A stretch of 64,000 bases of DNA, from assembly GCF_003991405.1 (NCBI RefSeq), contig NZ_RPEN01000154.1:148433-212432 (forward strand). The letters are read 5' to 3'. The notes beneath the pieces are model-generated. The model worked only from the letters and a program-made list of their open reading frames with translations. It did no database searches and was not told the DNA's origin. The translations under genes and the position numbers were made by a program. The stretch comes from Pseudorhodobacter sp. E13. Lineage in GTDB: Bacteria; Pseudomonadota; Alphaproteobacteria; Rhodobacterales; Rhodobacteraceae. Shown in pieces: positions 45,080 through 52,890 of this stretch. Each line of letters begins with the position of its first letter. Within the stretch, counting starts at the first letter, position 1.

Positions 45080-45091
45080 CAAACCGCTTTG
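45080..45091. promoter_or_regulatory. LacI-type operator of the aglR promoter
   Basis: This is a second exact copy of CAAACCGCTTTG, with the 15-base context TTCAAACCGCTTTGG also identical to the first. It is 190 bp from the aglE operator, a spacing that allows DNA looping. It overlaps the TTG codon at 45089, which argues that aglR starts downstream. Confidence 0.75.
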
Positions 45092-45100
45092 GGTAATCTG

Positions 45101-46132
45101 GTGAACCTAAAAGACCTGTCTCGCAAACTCGGGCTTTCGCCAACCACGGTCAGCCGGGCGCTGAACGGCTATCCAGAGGTGAATGAAGCCACGCGCGAAA
45201 AGGTCGTCGCGGCGGCGAAACTGCACAATTACAAACCCAACACGCGGGCGATCCGGCTGGCAACCGGGCGGGCGATGGCGGTGGGCCATGTGATCCCGGT
45301 GGAAACCCGGCATGAAATCGTGAACCCGATCTTTGCCGATTTCATCGCAGGCGCGGGGGAAACCTATTCGCGCGCGGGCTATGATCTGATCTTGTCCATC
45401 GTCCCAGATGGGGATGAGGCCCGCGTTTACCGCGAAATGAAATCGCGCGGCAATGTGGACGGGGTTATCGTCCACTCCCCCCGGCAGGTTGATTTCCGGA
45501 TCGGCTTGCTGCATGAAATCGCGATGCCCTTTGTCGTGCATGGCCGCGCCACCGGGGCCGCGCAGGCCTATTCCTGGGTTGATGTGAACAACCGCCGCGC
45601 CTTTCGCCGGGCGGCGGGCTTTTTGCTGGATCTGGGGCATCGGCGCATCGGGCTGATCAACGGGTTGGAGTTCATGGATTTCGCGATCCGCCGCCGCACC
45701 GGCTATCTGGAGGCGCTGGCCGAAAAGGGGGTTGCGCCGGAACCCGGGCTGATGCGGTCGATCGAGATGACGGAATCGCTGGGCTATGAGGCCGCGCGCG
45801 ACATGCTGGCGCAACCCAACCCGCCCACGGCGTTTCTGCTGTCATCCATGATCATCGCTTTGGGCGCGCGCCGCGCGATTGAGGAACGCGGCCTTGTCAT
45901 GGGGCGCGATATTTCGGTGATCACCCATGATGACGACCTCAGCTATATGAAAAACGGCACCGATGTGCCGATCTTTACCGCCACCCGCTCCTCTGTGCGC
46001 GAGGCGGGGCGGCGCGCGGCGGCGATGCTGCTGGAAACCATTGCCACCCCTTCCCCGCTCCCCACCTCTCAACTGCTGGAGGCAGAGCTTATCATCGGTC
46101 AATCGACCGGCCCCGTTCCAAACAGGTCTTAA
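45101..46132 (+). CDS. aglR: LacI-family repressor of the agl genes
   Basis: The protein has 343 residues from GTG 45101. A TTG at 45089 would add four residues but lies within the operator. The N-terminal helix-turn-helix is NLKDLSRKLGLSPTTVSRAL with NGYPEVNEATREKV and hinge, followed by a periplasmic-binding-protein-like sensor domain (about 55-335). It is transcribed away from aglE and carries its own operator, so it is probably autoregulated. The inducer is likely an alpha-glucoside or glucose derivative. Confidence 0.88.
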   Translation: MNLKDLSRKLGLSPTTVSRALNGYPEVNEATREKVVAAAKLHNYKPNTRAIRLATGRAMAVGHVIPVETRHEIVNPIFADFIAGAGETYSRAGYDLILSIVPDGDEARVYREMKSRGNVDGVIVHSPRQVDFRIGLLHEIAMPFVVHGRATGAAQAYSWVDVNNRRAFRRAAGFLLDLGHRRIGLINGLEFMDFAIRRRTGYLEALAEKGVAPEPGLMRSIEMTESLGYEAARDMLAQPNPPTAFLLSSMIIALGARRAIEERGLVMGRDISVITHDDDLSYMKNGTDVPIFTATRSSVREAGRRAAAMLLETIATPSPLPTSQLLEAELIIGQSTGPVPNRS

Positions 46133-46135
46133 CAC

Positions 46136-47464
46136 ATGCTTCCCCATCGTTCCGAATTCCCCGAAGGCTTCCTTTTCGGGGCGGCCACCTCATCCTACCA
46201 GATCGAAGGCCACCGCTTTGGCGGCGCGGGCCGCACCCATTGGGATGATTTTGCCGCCACCCCCGGCAATGTCACGCGCGCTGAAAATGGGGCGACGGCC
46301 TGCGACCATTATCACCGCTGGGCCGAGGATTTTGACCTGATGCAAGCGGCGGGGTTTGACGTTTACCGCTTTTCCACCTCTTGGGCGCGGGTGATGCCCG
46401 AAGGGCGCGGCGCGGTGAATGCCGAAGGGCTGGATTATTATGACCGTTTGGTGGATGGGATGCTGGCGCGCGGGTTAAAGCCTGCTGCAACGCTCTATCA
46501 TTGGGAACTGCCCTCGGCGCTGGCCGATCTGGGGGGCTGGCGCAACCGCGATATTGCCAATTGGTTTGCCGATTATACCGAGGTGGTGATGCGCCGCATC
46601 GGTGATCGTGTCTGGTCCGCCGCCCCTATCAATGAGCCGTGGTGCGTGGCGTGGCTGTCGCATTTTCTGGGCCATCACGCGCCGGGCTTGCGCGACATCC
46701 GCGCCACCGCCCGCGCCATGCATCATGTAGGGCTTGCGCATGGCCGTGCCATTGAAACCATGCGCGGGCTGGGCATGGGCAACCTTGGGGCCGTGTGCAA
46801 CATGGAATATGCAGCCCCCGCCGATGACAGTGCTGCGGCAGCGGCGGCGGCATCGCTTTACGATGGCTATTATAACCGCTGGTTCCTTTCGGCCATGTTC
46901 AAGGGCGAATATCCGGCGGATGTGCTTGAAGGGCTTGGCCCGCATATGCCCGCAGGCTGGCAAGCGGATATGGCGACCATCGCCGCCCCGGTCGATTGGG
47001 TCGGCATCAATTACTACACCCGCAAGCTGATCGCCCCGGCCCCCGGCCCTTGGCCTGCCCACCGCGAGGTAGACGGCCCGCTGCCCAAAACCGAAATGGG
47101 ATGGGAGATTTATCCCGAAGGCCTTGGGTTCTTCCTGCGCCGCACCGCGCGCGATTATTCCGGCGATCTGCCGATCTATATCACCGAAAACGGCATGGCC
47201 GGCGCAGACCGCCTTGTTGCGGGCCGCGTTGAGGATGCGGCCCGGATCGACTATCTGGCCCAGCATTTGCGCGCCGTGCAATCGGCTGCTGCCGATGGCG
47301 TTCCGGTGCAAGGGTATTTCACATGGTCGCTTCTGGACAATTACGAATGGGCCTTGGGCTATGAAAAGCGCTTTGGCCTGATCCATGTCGATTTCGAAAC
47401 CTTGCAGCGCACCCCAAAAGCGTCCTATCACGCGCTAAGCCGCGCGCTGTCGCGCAAGGCCTGA
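46136..47464 (+). CDS. Beta-glucosidase, GH1 family
   Basis: This 442-residue GH1 enzyme has the N-terminal FPEGFLFGAATSSYQIEG, the acid/base Glu in INEPWCVAW and the nucleophile in YITENGMAG. The C-terminal GYFTWSLLDNYEWALGY is the aglycone-binding signature. It cleaves beta-glucosides such as cellobiose in the cytoplasm. It starts 3 bases after aglR, so the regulator, this enzyme and glucokinase are probably one transcript. This widens the island beyond alpha-glucosides. Confidence 0.93.
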   Translation: MLPHRSEFPEGFLFGAATSSYQIEGHRFGGAGRTHWDDFAATPGNVTRAENGATACDHYHRWAEDFDLMQAAGFDVYRFSTSWARVMPEGRGAVNAEGLDYYDRLVDGMLARGLKPAATLYHWELPSALADLGGWRNRDIANWFADYTEVVMRRIGDRVWSAAPINEPWCVAWLSHFLGHHAPGLRDIRATARAMHHVGLAHGRAIETMRGLGMGNLGAVCNMEYAAPADDSAAAAAAASLYDGYYNRWFLSAMFKGEYPADVLEGLGPHMPAGWQADMATIAAPVDWVGINYYTRKLIAPAPGPWPAHREVDGPLPKTEMGWEIYPEGLGFFLRRTARDYSGDLPIYITENGMAGADRLVAGRVEDAARIDYLAQHLRAVQSAAADGVPVQGYFTWSLLDNYEWALGYEKRFGLIHVDFETLQRTPKASYHALSRALSRKA

Positions 47465-47480
47465 AAACGGAGCGCCCCGC

Positions 47481-48461
47481 ATGACCAGCCAGACCGCCCA
47501 ACGCTTTTCCCTTGTGGCCGATATTGGCGGCACCAATACGCGCGTGGCCTTGGCCCAAGGGGCGGTGCTGCGCGAAGCCTCGATCAAGCGGTTCCGCAAC
47601 GCCGACTATCCGGGGCTGGAAACCATCCTGCGCCATTATCTGGAGGCCGAGGGCACCCCCGATTGCGCCGGGGTTTGTGTGGCCGCGGCAGGGCCTGTGG
47701 CGCATGGTGTGGCCACGATGACCAATCTGGATTGGACCATCGACGGCGCCACCCTGACGCGGGCAACAGGCGCGGGGCTGGTGGCCATTCTGAACGATCT
47801 GCAAGCGCAGGGCCACGCCTTGGGCCATATCCCGGCGCAAAACCTGCGGCCTGTGATTGCGGGAGGTGAGGCTGACCCGCGCGCGGCCAAGCTGGTGATC
47901 GGGGTGGGCACCGGTTTCAACGCGGCCCCGGTGCATGAAACCCCTTGGGGGCGCGTGGTGGCGGCGTCCGAATGTGGCCATGTCAACATGCCGGTGCGCT
48001 CCGCGCTCGATCTGAAACTGGCGCATTTCGTCGAAACCGCACATGGCTTTCCGGGGGTCGAGGATGTGCTCTCCGGTCGCGGGCTTGAACGGCTGTTCGC
48101 CTTTGTCTCGGTCGAGGCAGGCGCGCCTGCGGAACGCGGGGCGGCGCAGATCATGGACGGGCTGGAGGCTGAAAATGGCGCGGGGCTGTCAACCGAAACC
48201 GCGCGGCTTTTCGTGCGGCTGCTGGGGGCCGAGGCCGGAAACCTTGCCCTGACCCACCTGCCCTTTGGCGGTGTGTTCCTCTGCGGCGGTGTCGCGCGCG
48301 CCATGGCCCCCTATCTGGGCGCAATGGGGTTTGAAGCGGCGTTCCGCGACAAGGGCCGCTTTGCCGGCTTCATGCAGAATTTCCCGGTTTCGGTGATCGA
48401 GGATGATTACGCCGCCCTGACCGGCTGCGCCGTCTATCTGGACCAAGGCGCAAAGGGTTAA
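47481..48461 (+). CDS. glk: Glucokinase
   Basis: This 326-residue ATP-dependent hexokinase has the phosphate motif LVADIGGTNTRVAL, the substrate loop AGPVAHGVATMTNLDW, the catalytic Asp in AILNDLQAQGHAL and IGVGTGFNAAP. It phosphorylates glucose released by AglA and the GH1 enzyme, feeding glycolysis and, via Pgm, glycogen. It lies 16 bases after the GH1 gene. Confidence 0.94.
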   Translation: MTSQTAQRFSLVADIGGTNTRVALAQGAVLREASIKRFRNADYPGLETILRHYLEAEGTPDCAGVCVAAAGPVAHGVATMTNLDWTIDGATLTRATGAGLVAILNDLQAQGHALGHIPAQNLRPVIAGGEADPRAAKLVIGVGTGFNAAPVHETPWGRVVAASECGHVNMPVRSALDLKLAHFVETAHGFPGVEDVLSGRGLERLFAFVSVEAGAPAERGAAQIMDGLEAENGAGLSTETARLFVRLLGAEAGNLALTHLPFGGVFLCGGVARAMAPYLGAMGFEAAFRDKGRFAGFMQNFPVSVIEDDYAALTGCAVYLDQGAKG

Positions 48462-48507
48462 AGCCCGCCCTCACTCACATGCGCAACCCTGCACCTGCGT
48501 GTGCAGC

Positions 48508-48540
48508 GGTTGGGCGCGGTCTCAATGGCCGCGCCCAACC
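48508..48540. terminator. Strong convergent hairpin between glk and the cox operon
   Basis: A perfect 12-bp GC-rich stem (48508-48519 with 48529-48540) with a 9-base loop lies between two convergent stops. T-runs are weak, but position and stem strength support bidirectional termination. Confidence 0.65.
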
Positions 48541-48549
48541 GGGCTTGTC

Positions 48550-49335
48550 TTATCCCGCCGCCATCACGGCGCGTTTGGTCATCACACCGCACAGATGCGC
48601 GCGATACTCCGCACTGCCATGCAGATCGGCGATCATGTCATCGGCGGGCAAGGTCAACCCTTTCAGCGCCTCGGGCGTGAAACTGGCCGACAGCGCCGCT
48701 TCGGCCTCTGGCCAGCGGAACACGCCATTGTTGGACGCCCCGGTAATTGCCACCCGCACCCCATCCGCGAACTGCGCCACAAAGGCCCCCACCAGCGCAA
48801 AGCGCGACGCAGGTTGCACGAATTTGGCATAAGCCGCCTTTTGCGGAACCGGGAATTTTACGGCTGTGACAATCTCGCCTTCCTCCAGCGCGGTTTCAAA
48901 CATGCCAAGGAAGTAGTCATCCGCCGCAATCTCGCGGGTATTGGTCACGATGGTTGCCCCCGACCCCAGAACGGCCGCCGGATAGCAGGCCGAGGGGTCG
49001 TTATTGGCGATACTGCCCCCGATGGTGCCACGATTGCGCACCGCAGGGTCGCCGATTTGCCCGGCCAGCGCGGCAAGTCCGGGATAGTATTTCGCCGCCT
49101 CGCGCGCCACCACCGCATGAGGCGTGGCCCCGCCGATGATGATACCGGCATCGCCTTGGCACACCCCTTGCAATTCCGGGATGCCCGTCAGGCTGACCAG
49201 CGTGCCGGGGTCGGCCAGCCGTTGCTTCATCGTCGGCAACAGGGTTTGTCCCCCCGACAGCGCCTGCGCCCCATCCGCAAGGGCTGCCACCGCATCGGCC
49301 AGCGTCTTTGGCTTAACCAGTTCAAAACTATGCAT
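48550..49335 (-). CDS. FAD-binding subunit of a CO-dehydrogenase-like molybdenum hydroxylase
   Basis: The 261-residue protein shows the two FAD pyrophosphate motifs of CoxM-type subunits: ALSGGQTLLP near residue 32 and GTIGGSIANNDPSACYP near 110. It passes electrons from the Fe-S subunit to an external acceptor. It is the last gene of the operon, 12 bases after the large subunit gene. The family is secure, but CO as substrate is doubtful because the partner is form II. Confidence 0.9.
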   Translation of the reverse strand: MHSFELVKPKTLADAVAALADGAQALSGGQTLLPTMKQRLADPGTLVSLTGIPELQGVCQGDAGIIIGGATPHAVVAREAAKYYPGLAALAGQIGDPAVRNRGTIGGSIANNDPSACYPAAVLGSGATIVTNTREIAADDYFLGMFETALEEGEIVTAVKFPVPQKAAYAKFVQPASRFALVGAFVAQFADGVRVAITGASNNGVFRWPEAEAALSASFTPEALKGLTLPADDMIADLHGSAEYRAHLCGVMTKRAVMAAG

Positions 49336-49347
49336 GATCGCCTCCGC

Positions 49348-51723
49348 TCATTTACTGTTGATCGCGGCCCAGACACGGGCAGGCGATACGGGCATGTTGA
49401 TATGGCTGACATGGGTATGCCCGCCCCGGTGCAGCGCATCAATCACCGCATTCACCACCGCCGGCGGCGAGCCGATGGCCCCCGCCTCGCCGCAGCCTTT
49501 CACGCCCAAGGGGTTGTGCGTGCAAGGTGTGTTGCAGCTGTGATCGACCTTATAGAAGGGCACATCATCGGCGCGCGGCATCGCGTAATCCATGAAAGAC
49601 CCGGTCAGCAACTGGCCATTTTCATCATAGCTGGTGTTTTCCAGCAGCGCTTGGCCAATCCCCTGCCCCACGCCGCCATGCACCTGCCCGTTCACGATCA
49701 TCGGGTTCATCACATTGCCGAAATCATCGGCACAGGTGAAGGCTGCAATCTCTACCTTGCCGGTATCGGGGTCCACCTCCACCTCGCAGGCATAGGCGCC
49801 TGCGGGATAGGTGAAGTTGCCGGGGTCATAAAACGCCGTCTCCTCCAACCCCGGCTCAAGGCTTTCCAGCGGGTAATTATGCGGCACATAGGCCGAAAAC
49901 GCGATCTCGCCGAAGCTTTTGGCCTTGTCGGTGCCTGCCACGCTGAAATTGCCATCCTTGAACTCGATATCATCTTCCGAGGCTTCAAGCATATGTGCGG
50001 CGATCTTCTTGCCCTTGGCGATGATCTTGTCGACAGCCTTGGTCATGGCCGAGCCTGCCACCGCAAGGCTGCGCGATCCATAAGACCCCATGCCAAACGG
50101 GATCTTGGAGGTATCGCCATGCACGATTTCCACGCTGGTTGCCGGGATGCCAAGCTGTTCGGCCACGATCTGCGCAAACACCGTTTCATGCCCCTGCCCG
50201 TGGCTATGCGCCCCCGTCATCACGCTGATATTGCCGGTGGCGTTGACGCGCACGGTGGCGGCATCAAACAGGCCGACACGCGCGCCCAGCACACCGACAA
50301 GGTTCGACGGTGCAATGCCGCAAGCCTCGATCCAAGTGCTCAGGCCAAGGCCGCGCAGCTTGCCGCGCTTGGCGCTTTCCGCGCGCCGCGCTTCAAACCC
50401 CGCCAGATCGGCCAGTTCTGTCATCTTGTCCAAGGTGGCCTGATAATTCCCGGTGTCATAAACAAGGCCAACCGGCGTTGTGTAGGGGAACTGATCGGGC
50501 GTCAGCAGGTTCTTGCGGCGAATTTCGGCTTGGTCCAGCCCCAGCTCCCGCGCGCATTTGTCGATGATGCGTTCAATGCTGAAGGTCGCCTCGGGCCGCC
50601 CCGCGCCGCGATAGGCATCAACAGGCGCGGTATTGGTGAACACGGTCTTGACGTTCACATAAACCAGCGGCGTCTTATACGGCCCCGCCATCAGCGTGCC
50701 ATGCAGGAAGGTCGGCGTCGCGGTCGAGAAGTTGGACAGATAGGCCCCCACATTCGCCATGGTTTCCGACCGCAGCGCCAGAAACTGCCCATCCTTGGTG
50801 GTGGCCAGTTCGATCTTGGTCACATGGTCGCGGCCATGCGCATCGGACAAAAAGCTTTCCGAGCGTTCGGCCACCCATTTTACCGGGCGGTTCAGCACCT
50901 TGGCGGCATGCAGCACCGCCGCTTCCTCGCCATAGTGATAGATCTTGGAGCCAAAGCCCCCGCCCACATCCGGCGCGATCACGGTCAGCTTGTTTTCCGG
51001 CATCCCCATCACGAAAGCCGCGATCAGCAGGCGGTGCAAGTGGGGGTTCTGGCTGGTGGTGTAAAGCTTGTAATCCCCTGTTCCGGCATCATAATCCGCC
51101 AGACTGGCGCGCGGTTCCATCGCATTGGGCACAAGGCGGTTGTTGGTCAGTTCCAGCGTGGTGACATGCGGCGCGTTCTTGAATGCTTCTTCCACGGCGG
51201 CGCGGTTATCTTCAATCCAGCCCCAGTCAAAGCACTGGTTGGTCCCGATTTCGTCATGCACAAGGTTGGTGCTGTCGGCCAAAGCCTGCGCCATATCGAC
51301 CACGGCGGGAAGCTCGGTGATATCGGCCTCTACCGCTGCGGCGGCATCGCGGGCTTGCTGATAGGTTTCGGCAATCACCACGGCATAGGCATCACCGACA
51401 TGGCGCACTTTGCCATGGGCTAGCACGGGGCGTTTGGGTTCCTTCATCGGCTCGCCATTGCGCGAGTTGATCAGCCAGCCCGCGGGGTTGCCACCCATAC
51501 CCGCGAAATCCGCGCCCGTCAGCACCGCCAGAACACCCGGCATCGCCAGCGCTGCCTTGGCGTCGATCCCGTTGATCCGCCCGTTTGCCACTTCGGAGCG
51601 CAGGAAATAGGCATAGGCCTGCCCGCGCAGATTGATATCATCGGTGTAACGGCCCTTGCCCGTCAGGAACCGTATATCCTCGCGACGCTTGGTGCTGTCG
51701 CCAATTCCGCCATCTTTCGGCAT
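49348..51723 (-). CDS. Molybdopterin large subunit, form II CO-dehydrogenase-like
   Basis: The 791-residue protein has the xanthine oxidase-family Mo-pterin domains, with GGFGSKIYHYGEEAAVLHAA for cofactor binding and GQGHETVFAQIVAEQLG. The active-site loop is AYRGAGR (residues 370-376), the form II motif, not AYxCSFR of form I enzymes that oxidise CO. The selenium/copper-carrying Cys is thus missing. It may oxidise another aldehyde, N-heterocycle or related substrate, or CO only poorly. Confidence 0.93.
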   Translation of the reverse strand: MPKDGGIGDSTKRREDIRFLTGKGRYTDDINLRGQAYAYFLRSEVANGRINGIDAKAALAMPGVLAVLTGADFAGMGGNPAGWLINSRNGEPMKEPKRPVLAHGKVRHVGDAYAVVIAETYQQARDAAAAVEADITELPAVVDMAQALADSTNLVHDEIGTNQCFDWGWIEDNRAAVEEAFKNAPHVTTLELTNNRLVPNAMEPRASLADYDAGTGDYKLYTTSQNPHLHRLLIAAFVMGMPENKLTVIAPDVGGGFGSKIYHYGEEAAVLHAAKVLNRPVKWVAERSESFLSDAHGRDHVTKIELATTKDGQFLALRSETMANVGAYLSNFSTATPTFLHGTLMAGPYKTPLVYVNVKTVFTNTAPVDAYRGAGRPEATFSIERIIDKCARELGLDQAEIRRKNLLTPDQFPYTTPVGLVYDTGNYQATLDKMTELADLAGFEARRAESAKRGKLRGLGLSTWIEACGIAPSNLVGVLGARVGLFDAATVRVNATGNISVMTGAHSHGQGHETVFAQIVAEQLGIPATSVEIVHGDTSKIPFGMGSYGSRSLAVAGSAMTKAVDKIIAKGKKIAAHMLEASEDDIEFKDGNFSVAGTDKAKSFGEIAFSAYVPHNYPLESLEPGLEETAFYDPGNFTYPAGAYACEVEVDPDTGKVEIAAFTCADDFGNVMNPMIVNGQVHGGVGQGIGQALLENTSYDENGQLLTGSFMDYAMPRADDVPFYKVDHSCNTPCTHNPLGVKGCGEAGAIGSPPAVVNAVIDALHRGGHTHVSHINMPVSPARVWAAINSK

Positions 51724-51782
51724 AGTATCCTCCCCTTGATGCGATGCGTTAAGAACGCCGCATAATCTGTTGAATATATAAA

Positions 51783-52262
51783 TTATTCAGCCGGAACGGC
51801 CTGACCGGACGCTGCCATCACCGCCTTGACGATGTTATGGTAGCCGGTGCAGCGGCAGATATTGCCTTCAAGGTAGTGGCGCACCTCGGCTTCGGTCGGG
51901 GTCGGGTTTTCGGCCAGAAGCGCTGCCGAGGACATCACCATACCCGGTGTGCAAAAGCCGCATTGCAGCCCGTGGTGATCCTGAAACGCCTGTTGAATGG
52001 TGCCAAGGCTGCCATCGGCATTGGCCATGCCTTCGATCGTGGTCACGTCCGCGCCTTCGACATCCTGCGCAAAGACGGAACAGGATTTGACCGCCTTGCC
52101 ATCCACATGCACCACACAGGCCCCGCATTGCGAGGTGTCGCAGCCGATATGGGTGCCCGTCAGCCCCAGCCCTTCGCGCAGGTAAGCCGACAGCAAGGTG
52201 CGGCCTTCGGTTTCGGCCGAGACGGCCTTGCCGTTCACGGTCATCGAGGTTTTCGTCATCAT
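51783..52262 (-). CDS. 2Fe-2S subunit of the CO-dehydrogenase-like hydroxylase
   Basis: This 159-residue protein has the plant-type 2Fe-2S cluster [13 protein letters not shown] with a further Cys in KSCSVF, and the second cluster CGFCTPGM with [10 protein letters not shown]. It relays electrons from Mo-pterin to FAD. It is 18 bases after the SRPBCC gene and 59 bases before the large subunit. Confidence 0.95.
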   Translation of the reverse strand: MMTKTSMTVNGKAVSAETEGRTLLSAYLREGLGLTGTHIGCDTSQCGACVVHVDGKAVKSCSVFAQDVEGADVTTIEGMANADGSLGTIQQAFQDHHGLQCGFCTPGMVMSSAALLAENPTPTEAEVRHYLEGNICRCTGYHNIVKAVMAASGQAVPAE

Positions 52263-52280
52263 ATTCCTCCCTTGAATACG

Positions 52281-52796
52281 TTAGCTGACCAGACGTTTCA
52301 GCCAGCCCTTCTTTTTCACTTCGGTATCGGCTGCCGCTTCCTCCTCGGCCTCCGGCTCGCCCTCAATCGCTTGCTGAAAGCGGGCAAAGAATTCATCGGC
52401 CATTTTCTTGGCAAAGCCGTCGATGATGCGGCTGCCAAGCTGCGCCAGCTTGCCGCCGACATTGGCCTCCACCTCATAAGACAGCAGCGTCCCTGCCTCG
52501 GTCGCGGTCAGCGTGACATCGGCACCGCCCTTGGCAAAGCCCGCCGGGCCGCCCTTGCCCTCGCCCGAGATCCGCAAGGACTGGTTCGGCACCATGTCCG
52601 ACAGCGTCACCGCCCCGGTAAACCGCGCCTTCACCGGGCCGACCTTTTGCACCACGACCGCCTCAAACCCGTCTTCGGGGGTGCCGGTCATGCTTTCGCA
52701 ACCGGGCACGCAGGCTTTCAGCACATCGGCATCCAGAATGGCGGCCCAAACCGTGGCCACATCGGCCTTGATCTCTCGTTGATCGGATAGTTTCAT
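52281..52796 (-). CDS. CoxG-like SRPBCC-family protein
   Basis: The protein has 171 residues from ATG 52796 (GGCGGGGGGACGC upstream). An in-frame ATG six codons earlier is less likely. The START/SRPBCC fold is shown by VWAAILDADVLKACVPGCES. CoxG proteins are membrane-recruiting factors for CO dehydrogenase. The C-terminal acidic stretch, then KKKGWLKRLVS, may be a membrane anchor. It is the first gene of the hydroxylase operon. Confidence 0.9.
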   Translation of the reverse strand: MKLSDQREIKADVATVWAAILDADVLKACVPGCESMTGTPEDGFEAVVVQKVGPVKARFTGAVTLSDMVPNQSLRISGEGKGGPAGFAKGGADVTLTATEAGTLLSYEVEANVGGKLAQLGSRIIDGFAKKMADEFFARFQQAIEGEPEAEEEAAADTEVKKKGWLKRLVS

Positions 52797-52890
52797 GCGT
52801 CCCCCCGCCTTCATCCTTGCAACAGCCTAACCCCAGTTCGGGCAGCGGCGCTATGTGACCTTGGTCGTATGCAGCCGAGTTTACCGCAGA

